A DNA stretch of 50,651 nucleotides, from positions 1-50,651 of the forward strand of contig CALXVM010000015.1 of the NCBI GenBank assembly GCA_944392105.1, given 5' to 3'. Each line of letters starts with the position of its first letter. Within the stretch, counting starts at the first letter, position 1. Source of the DNA: an uncultured Clostridia bacterium (lineage in GTDB: Bacteria > Bacillota > Clostridia > TANB77 > CAG-508). The notes under the pieces were generated by a model, which worked only from the letters and a program-made list of their open reading frames with translations, made no database searches and was not told the DNA's origin. This document shows, one piece after another, positions 16,916-26,013 of the stretch. Both the position numbers and the translations under genes were made by a program.

Positions 16916-18061
16916 ATGATTGTATATATTTTAATGTTAGTTTTATCAATACTTTTTTTAATATTAGAAAAAAAGGCAAAAAAAAGATGGATTAAAATAT
17001 TATGTTGTATAATGGCTGTAATGCCATTTTTTGTAGTGTCTGCATTTAGATATGACTTAGGAACAGATTATACAAGGCGTTATGTTTTTGACTACAATAG
17101 AACACTTCAAGGTGTAGATGTACCAAATTTAGAGATACTTTTTAAAGGCATTATGAAATTTTGTATGATATTTACAGAAGAACCATATTTAATGTTTGCT
17201 ATAACGTCAGCGATAATAGTAGGATTTATTTTGGGAACATCTTTTACTAAGTCACAAGATAAAATATTAAGTGTCTGTATTTTTTTACTTGGCGGATTTT
17301 TCTTTGATTCTTTAAATATAATGAGACAGTACATGGCAATGAGCTTAATTTTCTTTGGATATCAGTTTTTATTAAAAAGTAAAAGATGGTATTTAGCTTA
17401 TATTGCAATTGTAATAATTGCAACATTAATACATAGTTCTGCAATTATAATGTTAATACTTGTTCTACTTAATAAAAAAATGCTAGTAAGTTGGAAATGG
17501 GTTTTACCTGTATGTGTTATAATTGTTTTACTAAATGAAAATTTAATGAATATATTAGAATTTTTTGTACAAAATACTAGATTTTCTGTATATTTAACAG
17601 GAAAACTTGCTCAAGGTGAATTTTCGTATCTTTTTGTGGCAGAAAATTTAATTATATATTTAATGATGATGTATATATATTCAAAAAATAAAAAATTAGA
17701 CAATATTCAAACACAAGATATACTATTTTTAAATATACAAGCATTAGCTCTAATAGTAATGGTACTTGGTTCTACACATATGCTATTTATAAGAACTGCA
17801 TTATATTTTTCTATATTCCAAGTAATTTCGTTACCATATTATATTAGTAAAATTCCAGTTAAGGAAGTAATAAAGGATTTAAAGAAAATAACAAGAAATA
17901 AGTTTAAGTTTAGTAAATTAGAAAAATATATGAAGCAAGTAGTAACTTTAGTAGTAATTCTATGTTTTGTATTTGCTTTTACAAGGACTAATATATTAGT
18001 AAATACAAATGAAGTATTGCCATATAAAACTATAATAAATAAAGATATTGAAATAAAATAA
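16916..18061 (+). CDS. EpsG-family polysaccharide polymerase (Wzy-like)
   Basis: A 381-residue polytopic membrane protein with about 10-11 helices and the EpsG-family signature VSAFRYDLGTDYTRRY near residue 42, followed by FDSLNIMRQYMAMSLI and LIHSSAIIM. EpsG/Wzy proteins polymerise lipid-linked repeat units outside the membrane. SD CGGAGAA. It follows DUF4422 copy 2 by 17 nt, so initiation, extension and polymerisation are encoded together at 15399-18061. Specificity cannot be predicted. Confidence 0.85.
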   Translation: MIVYILMLVLSILFLILEKKAKKRWIKILCCIMAVMPFFVVSAFRYDLGTDYTRRYVFDYNRTLQGVDVPNLEILFKGIMKFCMIFTEEPYLMFAITSAIIVGFILGTSFTKSQDKILSVCIFLLGGFFFDSLNIMRQYMAMSLIFFGYQFLLKSKRWYLAYIAIVIIATLIHSSAIIMLILVLLNKKMLVSWKWVLPVCVIIVLLNENLMNILEFFVQNTRFSVYLTGKLAQGEFSYLFVAENLIIYLMMMYIYSKNKKLDNIQTQDILFLNIQALALIVMVLGSTHMLFIRTALYFSIFQVISLPYYISKIPVKEVIKDLKKITRNKFKFSKLEKYMKQVVTLVVILCFVFAFTRTNILVNTNEVLPYKTIINKDIEIK

Positions 18062-18120
18062 TAAACTTTTACATTATGAAATATAATATGAAAATTGTTT
18101 TTAAATTGTAGAAATTTTAT

Positions 18121-18155
18121 TTTAAGTGTAATTTAAAATGTAATTTAAAGTGTAA
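18121..18155 (+). repeat. three short AT-rich tandem units
   Basis: TTTAAGTGTAA, TTTAAAATGTAA and TTTAAAGTGTAA follow each other between the polymerase and the next gene. Slippage is a sufficient explanation. Confidence 0.5.
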
Positions 18156-18252
18156 TAAAAAAAGAACTTATAAAGTTTAACTAAAATTAGCTTGAAATTA
18201 TATAATTTTACATTTTTATATATTGTAAAGGATTTAGAAAACGAAGAAGGGA

Positions 18253-18270
18253 ATGAAAAAACATAAATGA
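18253..18270 (+). CDS. five-codon minicistron overlapping the next start
   Basis: ATG at 18253, five codons (Met-Lys-Lys-His-Lys) and a TGA that overlaps the ATG of the 18267 gene (ATGA). The only SD-like sequence (GAAGGG, 18246-18251) is 1 nt from this ATG and 15 nt from the main ATG. It could be a coupling leader or chance. Confidence 0.25.
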   Translation: MKKHK

Positions 18271-20570
18271 AAGTAGATTTTATAACAAGACATGCAATAC
18301 CTAATTATGGCTCAATATTACAAACATATGCTACTCAAGAAGTATTAAAAAAACTTAATTGTGATTCAGAGGTTATAAATTATATTAGACTAGATGAAAC
18401 AGCAGATAAAACTATAGCAACAAATTGTAATATAGAAGGAAGCGGAATAAAATCTAAAATAAAAAAATTAGGATATTTAATATTACAAGCACCTAATGTT
18501 AAACACATGCATAAAAAGTTTTCTAAATATAGAAACATCTATTTAAAACAAACAAGTAGAGAATACAATTCTATAGAAGAATTAAGAAGTAATTTACCTA
18601 AGGCAGATGTATATTGTACAGGAAGCGACCAAGTATGGGCTAAGATAGGTGGAGTTAATTACGATGAAGCTTATTTTTTAAGCTTTGTACCAGAAGATAA
18701 AAAATGTATTTCGTATGCTGCTAGTTTAGGAAAAAGCAAAATAGATAAAGAACTAGAAAAAAAATTACCAGAACTTTTAAAAAAATATGAAACAATACTT
18801 GTAAGAGAAAATACAGCGGAACAAATTATAAAAGAAAAAGGTTTTACAAATGTAAAGCAAGTTGTAGATCCTACTCTATTATTAAATAGTGAAGAATGGT
18901 CAAAATTAGCAGAAAAAACTAAATTAGATGGAAAAGAATATATACTAGTATATCAATTACATCATAATAAGCAAATGGAAAACTACTTAAAAGAATTAAA
19001 AAAACATACAAAATTACCAATATATAGAGTTCATCCATCTTTTTATTATGGGCTTAAACCAGGAAAATTTATATACTTGCCAACACCGGGTGAATTTATA
19101 AGCTATATAAAAAATGCTAAATACATTGTTACAGACTCTTTCCATGGAACAGTATTTTCATTAATATTTAATAAAAACTTTGTTGATATTTTACCAGGGG
19201 AAACATCTACAAGAATTGAAAGCATATTAAAATTAGTAAAACAAGAAAATAGAATTATTAAAGATTTTAATAATTTTAGCTGGCTAGAAAACAATATTGA
19301 ATATAGTGAGATTAATAAAATTATAGAAGAAGAAAGAAAAGAGTCACTTAAAGATTTTGAAAATGCTATATTTAATGGAGCTAAAAATAATGTAAATAAA
19401 CTAAATTTAAAATATGAATGTACAGGATGCAGAATGTGTGAGCAAATATGCCCTAAAAATGCAATAAAAATGGAGGAAGACGAAGAAGGCTTTTGGCATC
19501 CAGTAATAAATGAAGAGCTATGCATTAATTGTGGACTTTGTTTTAAAAAATGTCCACAAAGAAACAATGTAGAAAAAAGCATAAAAAATCAAACAGCTTA
19601 TGCAGCTAAATTAAAGAATAGAGAAATTTTAGAAGAAAGTACATCAGGTGGAGTTTTTTCTGCTTTGGCAAATGCATATATAAATGACGGCGGAAAAGTA
19701 TATGGGGCAGCATTTGATAATAACTTTAGGGTAAAACATATTGGTATAGATAATGTAGTAGATTTAAATAAATTAAGAGGCTCTAAATATGTGCAAAGTA
19801 ATACTGAAAACACATATACAGAGGTAAAAAATGATTTAGAAAATAATAAAAAAGTTCTATATTCTGGAACAGCATGCCAAATAGCAGGCTTAAAAAACTT
19901 TTTAGGTAAAGATTATGAAAACTTATTAACTATAGATATTGTTTGCCATGGAGTTCCTAGCCAAAAGATATTTATAAAGTATAAAGAATATATTGAAAAA
20001 AAGTATAATGGAAAAGTACAGGAATTCTATTTTAGAAACAAAGAGAAAAAGGGTTGGGGACTAAACTTAAAAATAAAATTAGACAATGGAAAAATAATAA
20101 GAAGATTTGCTTATGTAGATCCATACTATAAAGCTTTTATAAATGGAGACACATATAGGGAGTGTTGTTACAATTGTAAATATGCTAATAGCGAAAGAGT
20201 AGGAGATATAACACTTGCAGACTATTGGGGAGTGGCAAGTATTCACCCAGAATTTTATGATGGCAAGGGCGTTTCTGCTATTATAGTAAATACAGAAAAA
20301 GGCATGGAAGCTTGGAATAATGTAAAAGAAAATCTAGAATATATAAAAACAAATTTAGATTCTATAAAAAAATATAATTCAAATTTAGTGGAGCCTACAC
20401 ATAGAAAAGACATAAGAAATTATATATATAATGACTTAGACAAGAAAGATTTTAAAAAATTCTATATAGAAAATTTAAAATTTAAAAAGACATTAAAAGA
20501 TATAATAAGGAGTAAATTTTCGGATGAAGATGTACAAAAAATAAAAAGAAAGCTAAAAAGTTTTAAATGA
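18267..20570 (+). CDS. polysaccharide pyruvyl transferase-family domain fused to ferredoxin/FrhB-type domain
   Basis: A 767-residue two-part protein. Residues 1 to about 365 match the polysaccharide pyruvyl transferase family: early TRHAIPNYGSILQTYATQ, CTGSDQVWAK, YAASLGKS and the late TDSFHGTVFSLIF. Residues 384-431 form a 2x[4Fe-4S] ferredoxin: Cys385, 388, 391, 395 and Cys419, 422, 425, 429, each cluster ending Cys-Pro. The C-terminal part (about 440-730) resembles the F420-hydrogenase beta subunit (FrhB): STSGGVFSALA, YSGTACQIAGLK, DIVCHGVPS. Similar fusions are known in polysaccharide loci, but their reaction is not established; a redox modification of a sugar or of the pyruvyl donor is possible (inference). 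Cytoplasmic. The start overlaps a minicistron. Confidence 0.85.
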   Translation: MKVDFITRHAIPNYGSILQTYATQEVLKKLNCDSEVINYIRLDETADKTIATNCNIEGSGIKSKIKKLGYLILQAPNVKHMHKKFSKYRNIYLKQTSREYNSIEELRSNLPKADVYCTGSDQVWAKIGGVNYDEAYFLSFVPEDKKCISYAASLGKSKIDKELEKKLPELLKKYETILVRENTAEQIIKEKGFTNVKQVVDPTLLLNSEEWSKLAEKTKLDGKEYILVYQLHHNKQMENYLKELKKHTKLPIYRVHPSFYYGLKPGKFIYLPTPGEFISYIKNAKYIVTDSFHGTVFSLIFNKNFVDILPGETSTRIESILKLVKQENRIIKDFNNFSWLENNIEYSEINKIIEEERKESLKDFENAIFNGAKNNVNKLNLKYECTGCRMCEQICPKNAIKMEEDEEGFWHPVINEELCINCGLCFKKCPQRNNVEKSIKNQTAYAAKLKNREILEESTSGGVFSALANAYINDGGKVYGAAFDNNFRVKHIGIDNVVDLNKLRGSKYVQSNTENTYTEVKNDLENNKKVLYSGTACQIAGLKNFLGKDYENLLTIDIVCHGVPSQKIFIKYKEYIEKKYNGKVQEFYFRNKEKKGWGLNLKIKLDNGKIIRRFAYVDPYYKAFINGDTYRECCYNCKYANSERVGDITLADYWGVASIHPEFYDGKGVSAIIVNTEKGMEAWNNVKENLEYIKTNLDSIKKYNSNLVEPTHRKDIRNYIYNDLDKKDFKKFYIENLKFKKTLKDIIRSKFSDEDVQKIKRKLKSFK

Positions 20571-20728
20571 AATAAAGTTGAATTATATTAAGAATAAATA
20601 AAAAACTTAAGCAAATGGTATGACGTTAAAAATAAATAAGGAGCTTAATCAGATGAGATGGCGCTTAAAATGAATAGAAAAATAATTGTATTAATTTATA
20701 AAATAAAGTTTTAAAATGGGAGAAAATA

Positions 20729-21703
20729 ATGAGAGTAAGTGTAATTATTCCTGTGTATAATGCAGAAAAATACATAGAAAAATGTTTAAATAGTATAATT
20801 CCACAACTAACTTTAGAAGATGAAATAATATTAATAAATGCAAGTTCAACAGATAAAACAGAAGAAATATGTAGTAATTATGTAAAAGAAAATAATAATA
20901 TAAAATTATACAATATAGAAAACAATGGACCTTCATCATCTAGAAATGCAGGAATAAAAAAAGCTACTGGAAAGTACATAATATTTATAGATGGCGATGA
21001 CTACATAGAACCAGATTATATAAGTACAATGCTTAAATACGTTAAAGAAAGACAATTAGTTATTTGTTCTTATAGAATGGTACAATATGAAACAGGAACA
21101 GAAACAATAAAAAAATATAGTGATAAAGTAGAAGTACTAACTAAAGATGACATGATAAAAGTATATGAAAAAGAGCTTTTCAGCCTTGTCTGGAACAAAA
21201 TTTTTGAAAGAGATATTATAATAGACAATAATATACAATTTAATACAAAATTTTATAAAGGAGAAGACTTGTTATTTAATTTGGAATATATGAAATATAT
21301 AGAAAATGTTAGTGTAATTCCAAATGTTTTATATAACTACATTATTAAAAAGACAGGAATAAATAAATCTTATAAAGAACCTATAGAAAATAGGCTACAA
21401 AGGACTAAGCTGATTTATGAAGGCTTTATGATATTAAACCAAAACAACAATATAGACAGAGTAAAAATAAATATAGTGGATATGAACTTTTTACATCTAA
21501 GAAATTACATAAAAGAAAATAATATAAATAATCCATTTAAAATTGTAAAAACATTAAATAAATACACAAATTTAGATTACTGCTTAAGTGATGAAAATAA
21601 ATATGAAAATTTGAAAAATATAAAAAAGTTATATGATAAAAAACATATAACACTAATGTATTTAAGGAATAAGCTTTTACTTAAAAAATTGAGAAACGAG
21701 TAA
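20729..21703 (+). CDS. GT2-family glycosyltransferase (copy 1)
   Basis: A 324-residue GT-A glycosyltransferase: VSVIIPVYNAEKYIEKCLNS at the N-terminus, INASSTDKTEEIC, the NNGPSSSRNAGIKKATGKYI block and the metal-binding IFIDGDDYIEPDY (Asp-x-Asp type). It transfers a sugar from a nucleotide donor to a growing lipid-linked oligosaccharide. The usual DDGS motif is INASS here, so the first Asp pair of the nucleotide site is missing. The ~160-nt gap upstream contains two loosely similar ~35-nt AT-rich segments (20615-20690) and nothing else recognisable. A large hairpin element follows. Confidence 0.85.
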   Translation: MRVSVIIPVYNAEKYIEKCLNSIIPQLTLEDEIILINASSTDKTEEICSNYVKENNNIKLYNIENNGPSSSRNAGIKKATGKYIIFIDGDDYIEPDYISTMLKYVKERQLVICSYRMVQYETGTETIKKYSDKVEVLTKDDMIKVYEKELFSLVWNKIFERDIIIDNNIQFNTKFYKGEDLLFNLEYMKYIENVSVIPNVLYNYIIKKTGINKSYKEPIENRLQRTKLIYEGFMILNQNNNIDRVKINIVDMNFLHLRNYIKENNINNPFKIVKTLNKYTNLDYCLSDENKYENLKNIKKLYDKKHITLMYLRNKLLLKKLRNE

Positions 21704-21718
21704 AGATTTTGTTGATGA

Positions 21719-21983
21719 GTTTTTTGCTTTTTACGTAGTACTTTTTTGAAATAAAAATAAGATAATATGATTGAAATGTTTTTTTTGTTTTGCTCTTTTT
21801 CTTTTGCTTTTTTATTTCGAAATATTGTTTTTTTCGGTTTTTTAAGTCTTGCGTGGGTGACCATTGTGACAACTGTTAGAGGCATTTATGCCGAGTTACA
21901 GTTGTCCAAAAGGGGAAAGACTTAAAAAGAGAAAAAAATGATATTTCGAAATTTGAAAAAGTACTATGTAAAAGATAAAAAAC
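21719..21983 (+). repeat. 265-nt multi-branched inverted-repeat element
   Basis: This fills most of the 328-nt gene-free stretch between 21703 and 22032. Outer arms (21719-21749 with about 21951-21983, around TAGTACTTTTT/AAAAAGTACTA) enclose a second arm pair around ATTTCGAAATAT and AAGTCTT (21844-21850)/AAGACTT (21917-21923). Inside is a perfect hairpin GACAACTGT (21868-21876)/ACAGTTGTC (21898-21906), which holds GGCAT (21881-21885)/ATGCC (21888-21892). A side branch GAAATAAAAA/TTTTTATTTC is also possible. No ORF of note. The arms are T-rich on one strand and differ by small compensated changes. Confidence 0.65.
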
Positions 21984-22031
21984 ATTTATAAGATTTAAGA
22001 TAAAATTTAAAATAAAAAAGAAAGGTTTAAG

Positions 22032-23225
22032 ATGAAAGTTTTTGTTAATGCTTATTTAGAAAATAATTTAGGAGATGACTTATTTTTTGAAATTTTAAAA
22101 AATAGGTATAATGGAAATAAGTTTTACGTAATGTCTTCTTCAATAAAAAAAGAAGATAATGTTGTCGTATACAAAAATAAGTTCATAAATAAAATAATAA
22201 GAAGATTTGAATTAAAAAAATTAATAACAAATAAATGTGACCTAATTGTTTCTATTGGTGGAAGCATGTATATGGAACAAAAAAATGATACAAATAGAAA
22301 ATTCTTTTTAGGAAAGAAGCCTTATTATATTTTAGGTAGCAATTTTGGACCATATCATTCAGAAACGTATTTTAATAATGCACATAAATTTTTTGAAAAG
22401 GCAGAAGATGTTTGTTTTAGAGATAAATATTCATACAATTTATTTGCAGATATTCCGGTTGTAAGATATGCGCCAGATATAATATTTAGCTTAGATGTAG
22501 AAAAATTATTATATAATCCAATAGACAAAACAAAAGACAGAGCAATGGACAAAACAACGGACAAAACAACGGATAATATAAATGCTAATAATATTGAAGA
22601 AAGCAATTATGATAATGCTGAGATAAAAGATAATAAAGATAAAAATAAATCACAAGCTAAAAGAGCGGTTTTTTCTATCATTTCTTGTAAAAATAAATTA
22701 GATGAGAAATATGAAGAAAAGTATAGACAAGCTATTATAGATATGACAAAACGATTTATTGATAGCAGATATAAAATTACATATATGTCATTTTGCAAAA
22801 ATGAAAATGATGAGTTAGCAATAGAAGAAATTTTAAATAAGTTAAACGAAAATGCAAATCAAAATAGTGCCAAAGAAAACAATCTTAGAGATTTTATAGA
22901 AACATATTATTATAGAGGAAATATAAAAGAAGCACTAGAGGTTTTAAACAATTCTGATATAATAGTAGGAACAAGATTTCATGCAACTATATTGGGACTA
23001 TTATTAAATAAAACTGTAATTCCAATTATATATAGTGACAAGACTAAACATGTATTGGAAGATTTAAATTTTAAAGGAAAGACAGTTGATATTAGAGAAT
23101 TAGAGAATTATAATATAGAAGAGCTTTTTGAAAAAGAAAATATGGATTATAAATTAAATGTAGAAAAAATAAGAAAAGAAGCGGAATTACAATTTAAAGA
23201 ATTAGATAAAGTGCTAAAAAGATAG
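22032..23225 (+). CDS. polysaccharide pyruvyl transferase-family protein
   Basis: A 397-residue protein with the family pattern: NAYLENNLGDDLFFEIL at the N-terminus, DLIVSIGGSMYMEQK, LGSNFGPYHSE, DVCFRDKYSYNLF and the late glycosyltransferase-B-like NSDIIVGTRFHATILGLLL (Gly-Thr-Arg-Phe-His). Characterised members transfer pyruvate from PEP to a sugar, giving a ketal; CsaB does this to the wall polymer that SLH domains bind. A low-complexity, Lys/Asp/Thr/Asn-rich insert at about 158-205, built from short repeated units, interrupts the middle and is probably a surface loop. The SD is AAAGG. Whether it is a true pyruvyl transferase cannot be decided from sequence alone. Confidence 0.82.
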   Translation: MKVFVNAYLENNLGDDLFFEILKNRYNGNKFYVMSSSIKKEDNVVVYKNKFINKIIRRFELKKLITNKCDLIVSIGGSMYMEQKNDTNRKFFLGKKPYYILGSNFGPYHSETYFNNAHKFFEKAEDVCFRDKYSYNLFADIPVVRYAPDIIFSLDVEKLLYNPIDKTKDRAMDKTTDKTTDNINANNIEESNYDNAEIKDNKDKNKSQAKRAVFSIISCKNKLDEKYEEKYRQAIIDMTKRFIDSRYKITYMSFCKNENDELAIEEILNKLNENANQNSAKENNLRDFIETYYYRGNIKEALEVLNNSDIIVGTRFHATILGLLLNKTVIPIIYSDKTKHVLEDLNFKGKTVDIRELENYNIEELFEKENMDYKLNVEKIRKEAELQFKELDKVLKR

Positions 23226-23374
23226 ATTAATCAATATAAAATCTAATTAAAACAAGATTTATTTTGTAAAATAGAATGCTATTTTAAACTAAAATAAAAA
23301 TTAGCAATTAACCTAAAAATATAGTTATAATAAAAAAGTAAAGTTGTAATAAAGATTATAAAGAAGGAGCAGAA

Positions 23375-24781
23375 ATGAACAGAGAAAAGCTATTGATAAA
23401 AAATACAGCCATAGTTTCAATAGGAAAAATATGTACTCAATTAATTACATTTTTCCTATTGCCATTGTATACAGCCGTACTTTCAACAGAAGAGTATGGC
23501 GTAGTTGATTTGCTTAATACTTTAGTTGGGCTTTTTTTACCAATAGTTACATTACAAATAGAGCAAGGAGTATTTAGGTATTTATTGGATTGTAGAGATA
23601 ATGAAAAAGAGCAAAAAACAATTATTAGTTCTACGGTATTTTTTCTAATAGTTCAATCTATTATATATTTAGTCTGTTTTGTTATAGTAAGCCAATGGAT
23701 ACACAATGATTATAAATATTTCCTAGCAATTAACTTAATTGCTAATATCTTTTCAGCTGTATTATTACAAATTAGTAGAGGACTAGGAGATAATACAAGC
23801 TATGCAATAGGAAGTTTTTTGTCAGGTGCAGTTACTGTTATTTTAAATGTAATTTTCATAGTAGTGTTTAAAATGGGAGCATATGGTATGCTAACAGCTA
23901 CTTTAATAGGAAACTTACTTTGTTCTTTATATATTATTTTTCGTAAAAAGATATATAAGTCTGTATCAACTAAGGCAAATGATACAGTGGTACTAAAGAA
24001 AATATTAAAATATTCTATTCACTTAGTTCCAAATATGATTTCATGGTGGGTAGTTAATGCATCAGATAGAACAATTATAAGCTCTGTTTTAGGCATTGAA
24101 AAAAATGGTATATTTTCAGCAGCTAGTAAATTTTCTGTAGTAATAACTACATTATATAGCGTAGTAAACCTAACGTGGACAGAGTCTGCAGCATTAAATA
24201 TTGAAGCAGAAGATAAGGACAAATTCTTTAGTAAAATGTTTGACTTTAACTTAAGGTTTTTTGGTTCTCTTTGTCTTGGCATAATTGCATTTTTACCTTT
24301 TGTCTTTGGACTTTTAATAAACGAAAAATTTGGAGAAGCATACTACCAAATTCCTATTTTATTAATAGGAGCTATATTTAATGTTATAGTAAGCTTTTTA
24401 GGTTCTATATATGTTGCAAAAAAGCTAACAAAAGAAATAGCAAAAACATCAATATTAGCAGCAATAATAAATATTGTAGTAAACCTAGCAACTATTAAAT
24501 GGTTAGGGCTATATGCAGCATCAATTTCAACTGTTGTAGCATATATGTCTATGGCAATATATCGTTTTATAGATTCAAGAAAATATGTTAAAATATCATT
24601 AAATTACAAATTTTTAATCTCTATTTTAACTATGTTTGTAATTACTATGGTTGCATATTATGTAAGAAATACTGTAATATGTGCTATAATTGCATTAGCA
24701 GTAGTTATATATACAATTTTCGTAAATAGAAAAAATGTAAAATTTGTTATAGATATGGTAAGAAAATTTATAAAGAGATAA
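23375..24781 (+). CDS. polysaccharide flippase, Wzx/MOP-like (copy 2)
   Basis: A 468-residue polytopic membrane protein. Its N-terminal LLIKNTAIVSIGKICTQLIT and LPLYTAVLSTEEYGVVDLLN are typical of the lipopolysaccharide/teichoic-type flippase group, with about 12-14 helices and the central SWWVVNASDRTIISSVLGIE loop. It is clearly different from copy 1 at 13709, so the two probably export different lipid-linked products. SD GAAGGAG 6 nt before the ATG. A short REP-like hairpin follows the stop codon. Confidence 0.88.
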   Translation: MNREKLLIKNTAIVSIGKICTQLITFFLLPLYTAVLSTEEYGVVDLLNTLVGLFLPIVTLQIEQGVFRYLLDCRDNEKEQKTIISSTVFFLIVQSIIYLVCFVIVSQWIHNDYKYFLAINLIANIFSAVLLQISRGLGDNTSYAIGSFLSGAVTVILNVIFIVVFKMGAYGMLTATLIGNLLCSLYIIFRKKIYKSVSTKANDTVVLKKILKYSIHLVPNMISWWVVNASDRTIISSVLGIEKNGIFSAASKFSVVITTLYSVVNLTWTESAALNIEAEDKDKFFSKMFDFNLRFFGSLCLGIIAFLPFVFGLLINEKFGEAYYQIPILLIGAIFNVIVSFLGSIYVAKKLTKEIAKTSILAAIINIVVNLATIKWLGLYAASISTVVAYMSMAIYRFIDSRKYVKISLNYKFLISILTMFVITMVAYYVRNTVICAIIALAVVIYTIFVNRKNVKFVIDMVRKFIKR

Positions 24782-24782
24782 C

Positions 24783-24811
24783 TTGTCAATGGGGACGGAG
24801 AAGTTTGACAA
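24783..24811. repeat. single REP-like hairpin
   Basis: TTGTCAA (24783-24789) and TTGACAA (24805-24811) flank a GC-richer centre containing GGGGACGG. It resembles the GGGGACAG-containing units near spoVG and could be a solo, decayed REP element or a weak terminator. It begins 1 nt after the flippase stop. Confidence 0.5.
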
Positions 24812-24876
24812 CCTTAATAAAAATTATAGCTTTTATGACAAGCTAAATAAAAAAAGAAGATAAAGAGGAGAAAAAG

Positions 24877-25986
24877 ATGGAAAAACAAGAAAGAACATGG
24901 ATGTATTTGTTAAATATTGTTGCTTGTTTTGCGGTAATAGTTTTACATTGCTGTACGCCGGCTTTTTTCTCATATAGAGAAGGAATAAGATGGGATATAG
25001 CAAATGTACTTCAACAAGTATTTAAATTTGCTGTTCCATGTTTTTTTATGATGAGTGGGGCTAATTTATTGGGTTATTATAAAAGATATTCAACAAAGGA
25101 GTTTTATAAAAAAAGATTATTACGAGTAGCAGTGCCTTTTGTTATATGGAGTATTATATTATACATATATTCAGTAGTGAAAAAAGGTATAAAAACAGAC
25201 GAATGGAATTTTTCTATATATAACTTTGTATATTTATTTATGAATAACAAAATTAATAATGTATATTGGTTCTTCTATAGTATTATAGGTTTATATTTAT
25301 TAACACCAGTGATAAAAGAAATTGTTAAAAATGAAAAAGTAACAAAATGGTTTTTAATTTTATCTTTTGTGTATTTAACAATTAATCCAATATTAGTAAA
25401 TTCGGGTATTGGAAACTATTTTCAATTGCCTATTATAAGTAAATATTTATTTTACTATATCTTAGGATATTATTTATTAAATATGACGGAGAGGATTTAC
25501 AATACCACCAATAATATTATTAGTACAAGTGTTACAACTGACTCAGAAAAAAGTAAGGTCGAATCTAAATTTTCTGAAAATAGAAAAAAGAGACAGCTAT
25601 TGTTCATAACTATTATCGGACTACTTTCTTTAATAGCGTTAATAGTTTTAAATTATTGTAATTTATATTACAATAACAAAATAGTTAGTGTTCTTATGAA
25701 AACAGAGCTATTTGGAATTTTATATTATGTTATGATATATATTTTATTTTCGAAAATTAAAATTTCTAATAAAAGAGTAGTGAAAATACTAAAAGATATA
25801 TCTGGCTTAAGTTTAGGAATTTATTTAATACATCAACCGATATTAAATATAGTTATTAGTGTATTTAGTTTAGATATATACTCAAAAGTATTATATTTCA
25901 TAATACCAATATTTTTGTATATCTTCTGTGCTTTAATAACAAAAATTATAAAGAAAATACCTTATTTAAGGGTAATTATGCCATAG
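24877..25986 (+). CDS. membrane acyltransferase, acyltransferase-3 family (O-acetyltransferase-like)
   Basis: A 369-residue protein with about 10 membrane helices and the family N-terminus WMYLLNIVACFAVIVLHCCT, whose conserved His lies in the first helix (IVLH). Then RVAVPFVIWSIILYIYSV, FYSIIGLYLLTPVIKEI and the late LGIYLIHQPIL. Related enzymes O-acetylate surface polysaccharides or act on wall polymers. A charged loop at about 205-240 is a variable cytoplasmic or external insert. Position between a flippase and a GT2 gene supports modification of the same polymer. The acyl group is not determined; acetyl is most common in the family. Confidence 0.82.
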   Translation: MEKQERTWMYLLNIVACFAVIVLHCCTPAFFSYREGIRWDIANVLQQVFKFAVPCFFMMSGANLLGYYKRYSTKEFYKKRLLRVAVPFVIWSIILYIYSVVKKGIKTDEWNFSIYNFVYLFMNNKINNVYWFFYSIIGLYLLTPVIKEIVKNEKVTKWFLILSFVYLTINPILVNSGIGNYFQLPIISKYLFYYILGYYLLNMTERIYNTTNNIISTSVTTDSEKSKVESKFSENRKKRQLLFITIIGLLSLIALIVLNYCNLYYNNKIVSVLMKTELFGILYYVMIYILFSKIKISNKRVVKILKDISGLSLGIYLIHQPILNIVISVFSLDIYSKVLYFIIPIFLYIFCALITKIIKKIPYLRVIMP

Positions 25987-26013
25987 ATATAGAAAGATAT
26001 AGGAGATTATAAA

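Noticed and set aside
21864..21910. Integron attC-like site
   Set aside because: The hairpin has a superficial resemblance, but the GTTRRRY/RYYYAAC core pair is not matched and no integrase or cassette array is present.
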